This document shows, one piece after another, positions 8,889 through 11,784 of a stretch of DNA of 11,784 nucleotides; position 1 is the first letter of the stretch; each line of letters begins with the position of its first letter. Location of the stretch: NCBI GenBank assembly GCA_036494575.1, contig DASXOE010000131.1, positions 1-11,784 of the forward strand, read 5' to 3'. Source of the DNA: DASZFV01 sp036494575 (lineage in GTDB: Bacteria > Myxococcota_A > Polyangia > Fen-1088). A model generated the notes under the pieces. The model made no database searches and was not told the DNA's origin. It saw nothing but the letters and a program-made list of their open reading frames with translations. The translations under genes and the position numbers were made by a program.

Positions 8889-8904
8889 AGCACGCAATGT
8901 GCCA
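8889..8904 (-). promoter_or_regulatory. Candidate sigma-54 (-24/-12) promoter
   Basis: On the minus strand TGGCAC (8904-8899), five bases, then GTGCT (8893-8889) match the sigma-54 consensus TGGCAC-N5-TTGCA. The -24 half is perfect, and the invariant GG and GC are exactly 12 bases apart. Initiation would fall near 8878, giving a leader of about 25 bases that contains the strong ribosome binding site of the 77-residue gene. No comparably good sigma-70 promoter is visible. The call is pattern-based only; the activator site would normally be sought 80-150 bases upstream, within 8960-9060. Confidence 0.5.
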
Positions 8905-8906
8905 GG

Positions 8907-8920
8907 GAGGCAACAGCCTC
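8907..8920. repeat. Inverted repeat GAGGC-N4-GCCTC next to the candidate promoter
   Basis: A perfect 5-bp inverted repeat with a 4-base spacer (AACA) sits three bases upstream of the -24 element of the candidate sigma-54 promoter. It could be an operator half-site pair or a small hairpin. It is too close to the promoter for a classical enhancer-binding site, and at 5 bp it could be chance. Confidence 0.35.
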
Positions 8921-9194
8921 AAGTAGTTGAATTTATTGACTAGTCGATTTGCCCGGCGCCGCGCGCGCGCGTATCGGACTACGCACCCCTCGATGGCCCC
9001 CTTTTGACGATTCGCCCGCAACTCGTGGAGAAACCGTGACACCGCTTTCACGGGGCCAGAATTAGCGCCCGCCAAGGTGCGTAACGCGCTTTGCACCGGA
9101 ACTGACTGGAGCTCACCGGCGGAGGGAAGTTCCCAGCAGCGCGCGCGTTCTCAGCGAGTAGAATCGTGGCCAGATTCCAGCTCGTGGAGTTGAC

Positions 9195-10295
9195 GTGAAG
9201 CGCGAGAAGACGGCACCGCAGCGGACGCAGGGGCAACCGGGACGACCGGGCATCGAGGTCGCGCATCTCGTCTCCGGTGAGACCATCTCGGTTCGCGTGC
9301 TTTCGGCGCGCTCCGAGAGGCGGGCGGCCCTTGCGGCCGGCCTGAGCGTGCTCGGGGTGACCGCGCTCGCGGCGGTGATCACGGCCCTGGCGCTGTCGCT
9401 CGCGGGCCGCATCGTTCATGGCCCCGGCTTCTCCGCGCTGTGGGTGGCCGTGGGCTTCGCCGTGGCGACCCTGGCCGCGGTCAGGGCAAGCGCGCGCGCG
9501 CGCCGCTACCTCGTGGGCGCGGACCTCGACGACGACGCGTTCGCCCCGCTGGCGCGGGCGCTCGTCCGTCGCGCTCGGCGCGGCTACGAGCTCGCGCTCA
9601 CGCCCGGCATGAAGGGCGTCGTCGAGGGCGGCCCGGCGCCGCTCGACGTCGAGTCGTTCGTGCGCAATCAGGGCGGCGGCGCGTCACTCTCCGTCCCGCT
9701 CGCCGCGGGAATGCGCGCCGAGCTCACGATGGGCGTGACGACGTTCGTGGTGCGGGCGCGACCCGAGGGCGAATGGGGCGCGCCTGCGCCGCTGCCGCGC
9801 GGGTTCTGGCGGCCGTTCGCGCGCCGAGCGTTCCTGCCCATCGAGCTGGCGGCGGCCGTGGCCTTTCTTCGAACGGTCCCCTTGGGTTCACCGCTCGGCG
9901 AGGCGGACATGAAGTCGGCCATCCCCGCGGACGCGACGCCGTGGGAGGTCGAGAAGCTCCTGCGCCAGGAGGCCCAGGGTCAGGCCCGCACGCTTCACGC
10001 CTGCTTCGATCCGTTGCCCGTCACCTGCCAGCGCCCGGGCTACGTCGCGGTCGGTCTGTCGCTCTCGCGGCAAGGTGAGATCAGGTCGAGCTGGATCGCG
10101 CGCTCGACGTATGGAAAGGAGTGCCCGGTCGAGGCCTGCATGTCGAACGTCATCTCGACGTGGTTCTTCGAGCCGCTGCCCGAGTCGATGCGCATCGTCC
10201 TGCCCGTGCAAGTGCTGCGCACGGACAAGCCGCTGCCCCTCGCCGCCGCGCTCGGCACGACGCCGAGGCCCGCGATCAGGTACGGACGCCCGTGA
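9195..10295 (+). CDS. AgmX/PglI C-terminal (TonB-like) domain membrane protein
   Basis: The protein has 366 residues. A basic, polar N-terminus (1-45) precedes two predicted membrane helices, about 47-70 and 79-97. A soluble region (about 105-205) follows, containing ELALTPGMKGVV (132-143) and then a stretch like the middle region of AgmX-type proteins (SVPLAAGMRAELTMGVTTFV, 166-185). A third hydrophobic segment lies at about 212-230. The C-terminal 260-342 resembles the TonB-like domain of AgmX/PglI proteins: LHACFDP (267-273), GYVAVGLSLSRQGEI (282-296), and CMSNVISTWFFEPLPE (315-330). Cysteines at 270 and 315 are where such domains often carry a pair; 278 and 310 are two more. In Myxococcus, AgmX-type proteins belong to the gliding-motility envelope complex; a specific role here is not shown, and no glt genes are nearby. 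The start is GTG with GGAG 5 bases upstream. The TGA overlaps the next gene as GTGA. Confidence 0.75.
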   Translation: MKREKTAPQRTQGQPGRPGIEVAHLVSGETISVRVLSARSERRAALAAGLSVLGVTALAAVITALALSLAGRIVHGPGFSALWVAVGFAVATLAAVRASARARRYLVGADLDDDAFAPLARALVRRARRGYELALTPGMKGVVEGGPAPLDVESFVRNQGGGASLSVPLAAGMRAELTMGVTTFVVRARPEGEWGAPAPLPRGFWRPFARRAFLPIELAAAVAFLRTVPLGSPLGEADMKSAIPADATPWEVEKLLRQEAQGQARTLHACFDPLPVTCQRPGYVAVGLSLSRQGEIRSSWIARSTYGKECPVEACMSNVISTWFFEPLPESMRIVLPVQVLRTDKPLPLAAALGTTPRPAIRYGRP

Positions 10296-10591
10296 GCGAC
10301 GCCGAGGAGCGCGCCCGCGCGATCGCGCTGCTCGAGGCGAACCACGCCTTTCCGACCGACTACGCGTTGTCGGTGGTCGCGCGCAACGCCGCTGAGGTCG
10401 CGGAGCGCGTCCTGGCCGCCGCCTTCGAGGAAGTCGAGGACGAGCGTCCTGCCGGCGCCCACGAGACGCTTCCGTCCTCCGGCGGCAAGTACGTGAGTCA
10501 CCGCCTCACGATCCGCTGCGAGAACGCCGAGCACGTGCTGCGCGTCTACGCCCGCCTGCGCGCCATCGATGGCGTTCTGACCATCTTGTGA
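10292..10591 (+). CDS. DUF493 (YbeD-like) family protein
   Basis: A small protein of 99 residues matching the DUF493/YbeD family, which has an ACT-like alpha/beta fold; no biochemical function is established. Family hallmarks are HAFPTDYALSVVARNA (18-33), corresponding to the FP-x-D-x-x-(I/L)-K/V pattern, then PSSGGKYVSHRLTI (61-74), and a C-terminal VYARLRAIDGVLTIL (85-99) corresponding to the usual IY-x-L-x-x-x-x-x-V-x-x-x-L ending. The GTG at 10292 gives the family length and overlaps the stop of the AgmX-like gene by four bases, implying translational coupling. The frame is open from 10121, but upstream starts would add sequence antisense or out of frame to the preceding gene. The stop is 42 bases before the kinase ATG. 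Confidence 0.88.
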   Translation: MSDAEERARAIALLEANHAFPTDYALSVVARNAAEVAERVLAAAFEEVEDERPAGAHETLPSSGGKYVSHRLTIRCENAEHVLRVYARLRAIDGVLTIL

Positions 10592-10633
10592 GCCAAATCG
10601 GACTAAGATGCCCGACCGCGGGTGCTTGAGACG

Positions 10634-11784
10634 ATGGCTGCCAACAAGACGCCGACGACGCCGAGCCCGGCGGCGTCGAGACACGCCGACGACAAGCTGA
10701 CCGACGAGACGCGCGTGCTCGTCTCCGTGGCGAAGCGACAGTGGGAGCGCACGTTCGACGCGATCTCCGAGCCGCTCATGATCGTCGACGAGACCTACGT
10801 CATCAAGCGCGCCAACCTCGCGCTCGCCGACGAGCTCGGCATGGCCATCCAACGCGTCGTCGGCCAGAAGTGCCACGAGGTGCGCGCGGCGTCGCCCCAC
10901 AGCTTCGTCGGCAGCGGCGTCGCCCCCTGCGCGGGTTGCCCCGTCGCGGAGGCGCAGCGCTGCGAAGTGGCCGCCGACGGCGAGGTGCGCACGACGCACG
11001 GGCGCACCTACACGCTGCGCGCCTTCCCCGTGGCGGGCGACGCCGAGGACGAGAAGCTCACGGTCTGCCACTATCACGACGTCACCGACGAGCGGGTCAT
11101 GACGAGCGAGCTCGCCAACGCGGAGCGCCTCGCGGCCATCGGGCGCCTCGCGGGCGGCGTCGCGCACGAGATCAACAACCCGCTCGGCGGCATCCTGGCG
11201 TTCGCGCAGATCATGCGGCGCGAGGCGGTCACGGAGACCGAGCGGCAGGAGTACCTCGCCGAGATCGAGAAGAGCGCGCTGCGCTGCAAGGCCATCGTCG
11301 AGTCGCTGCTGCGTTTCTCGCGGCAGGCCTCGCGCACGGAGCGCCAGACGCTGCTCGTCAACGACGTCGTGCGCGACGCCGTGCGCGCCTTCGCGGCGCG
11401 CGAGCCCGAGCGCGCGCACCCGGCGCGCCTCGAGCTCGGCGAGCGCATGCCGCCCGTGCTGGGCGACGCCGGGCAGCTCCAGCAGGTCGTCACGCACCTG
11501 CTCGCGAACGCGCTCGACAGCGGCGGCCGGCGCGGCGAGGTCGAGATCGCGACCTCGACGGACACCGACGACGTGCTCATCATCGTGCGCGACCGCGGCG
11601 CCGGCATTCCAGAGGAGGACCTCCAGCGGCTCTACGATCCGTTCTTCACGACGAAGGAGGAGGGCAAGGGCCGCGGGCTGGGTCTGGCCGTCGTTTACGC
11701 CATCGTCCAGGAGCACGGCGGCAAGATCATCGCCCGCAACCGCGAGGGCGGCGGTGCCGAGCTCGTCGTGACCCTCCCCGCGGC
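10634..11784 (+). CDS. PAS-domain sensor histidine kinase (3' end cut off)
   Basis: A two-component sensor kinase without membrane helices, so probably cytoplasmic; 383 codons are visible. A polar N-terminus (1-34) leads to a PAS-like domain (about 36-155: RTFDAISEPLMIVDE at 39-53 to HYHDVTDE at 146-153) carrying a cysteine cluster at Cys80, Cys99, Cys102 and Cys110 (GQKCHEV, PCAGCPV, QRCE). The HisKA domain has the phospho-acceptor His178 in GRLAGGVAHEINNPLGGIL (170-188). The HATPase domain shows the N-box around Asn292 (THLLANALDS, 287-296), G1 DRGAGIP (320-326), the F-box YDPFFTTK (334-341) and G2 GKGRGLGLAVVY (344-355). The frame is open at the edge in ELVVTLPA, close to the usual end of the ATPase domain, so a receiver domain or stop may follow. 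GAG at 10628-10630 is a weak ribosome binding site. The partner response regulator is not in the window. Confidence 0.95.
   Translation, partial: MAANKTPTTPSPAASRHADDKLTDETRVLVSVAKRQWERTFDAISEPLMIVDETYVIKRANLALADELGMAIQRVVGQKCHEVRAASPHSFVGSGVAPCAGCPVAEAQRCEVAADGEVRTTHGRTYTLRAFPVAGDAEDEKLTVCHYHDVTDERVMTSELANAERLAAIGRLAGGVAHEINNPLGGILAFAQIMRREAVTETERQEYLAEIEKSALRCKAIVESLLRFSRQASRTERQTLLVNDVVRDAVRAFAAREPERAHPARLELGERMPPVLGDAGQLQQVVTHLLANALDSGGRRGEVEIATSTDTDDVLIIVRDRGAGIPEEDLQRLYDPFFTTKEEGKGRGLGLAVVYAIVQEHGGKIIARNREGGGAELVVTLPA

Larger units (their letters stand above)
8854..9194. other. 341-base intergenic regulatory region
   Basis: This is the longest non-coding stretch of the window, between the divergent 77-residue gene and the AgmX-like gene. 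It contains the ribosome binding site, candidate sigma-54 promoter and inverted repeat of the small gene. It also holds an AT-rich island at 8921-8950 with the 8-bp palindrome GACTAGTC (8938-8945), which stands out in this GC-rich DNA. Two further inverted repeats lie at 9034-9053 (CCGTGA, 8-base loop, TCACGG) and 9076-9097 (GGTGC, 12-base loop, GCACC). GGAG at 9186-9189 serves the 9195 start. I see no tRNA or good sigma-70 promoter. The weak open frames crossing it look like chance. Confidence 0.6.

Noticed and set aside
8854..9096. An 80-codon minus-strand frame ending just before the 77-residue gene
   Set aside because: It has no ribosome binding site or recognisable domain, is Arg-rich, and crosses the candidate promoter and repeats. 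Its stop next to the strong ribosome binding site looks coincidental.
9048..9419. Minus-strand frames overlapping the start of the AgmX-like gene
   Set aside because: They overlap the coding start of a better-supported gene and show only GC-rich low-complexity translation.
10040..11716. A 558-codon minus-strand frame opposite DUF493 and the histidine kinase
   Set aside because: The kinase motifs on the plus strand are intact across the whole region; the antisense product is low-complexity and matches no family.

Overview
The window is GC-rich (roughly 70% by eye) chromosomal DNA with dense, mostly housekeeping gene content. The likely source is a myxobacterium or close relative (Myxococcota, former Deltaproteobacteria). 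This rests on the base composition, GTG starts with 4-base GTGA overlaps, a membrane protein ending in an AgmX/PglI-type (TonB-like) domain, a lipoprotein with a lamin-tail domain, a soluble PAS-histidine kinase and a candidate sigma-54 promoter. It is an inference from family knowledge; no rRNA or other taxonomic marker is present.

Layout, left to right. (1) A Maf-type nucleotide pyrophosphatase on the minus strand (574 down to the window edge, 3' end cut off) is divergent from a secreted lipoprotein-like gene with Ig-like and lamin-tail domains (573-1844). (2) A plus-strand Holliday-junction cluster follows: yebC, ruvC, ruvA, ruvB (1898-4932). ruvC/ruvA overlap by GTGA, and ruvB begins at the base after the ruvA stop. 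(3) Convergent with it, only 11 bases away, a minus-strand cluster reads pgk, tpiA, secG, dapF (8484 down to 4944) with gaps of 8, 2 and 12 bases: two glycolytic enzymes, a Sec translocon subunit with a long unusual tail, and the lysine/peptidoglycan enzyme diaminopimelate epimerase. (4) Upstream of pgk is a small self-contained minus-strand unit: candidate sigma-54 promoter, very strong ribosome binding site, a 77-residue protein of unknown function and a strong intrinsic terminator. (5) A 341-base non-coding stretch (8854-9194) holds that promoter and several inverted repeats. (6) On the plus strand come an AgmX/PglI-like membrane protein, an overlapping DUF493 (YbeD-like) gene, and a PAS-histidine kinase that runs off the right edge.

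The two central operons are ordinary core metabolism and DNA repair, and I see no mobile element, CRISPR array, tRNA or rRNA. The parts least explained by known biology are the small 77-residue gene with its apparent regulatory apparatus, the AgmX-like/DUF493/kinase neighbourhood, the extended SecG tail and the cysteine cluster in the kinase PAS region.
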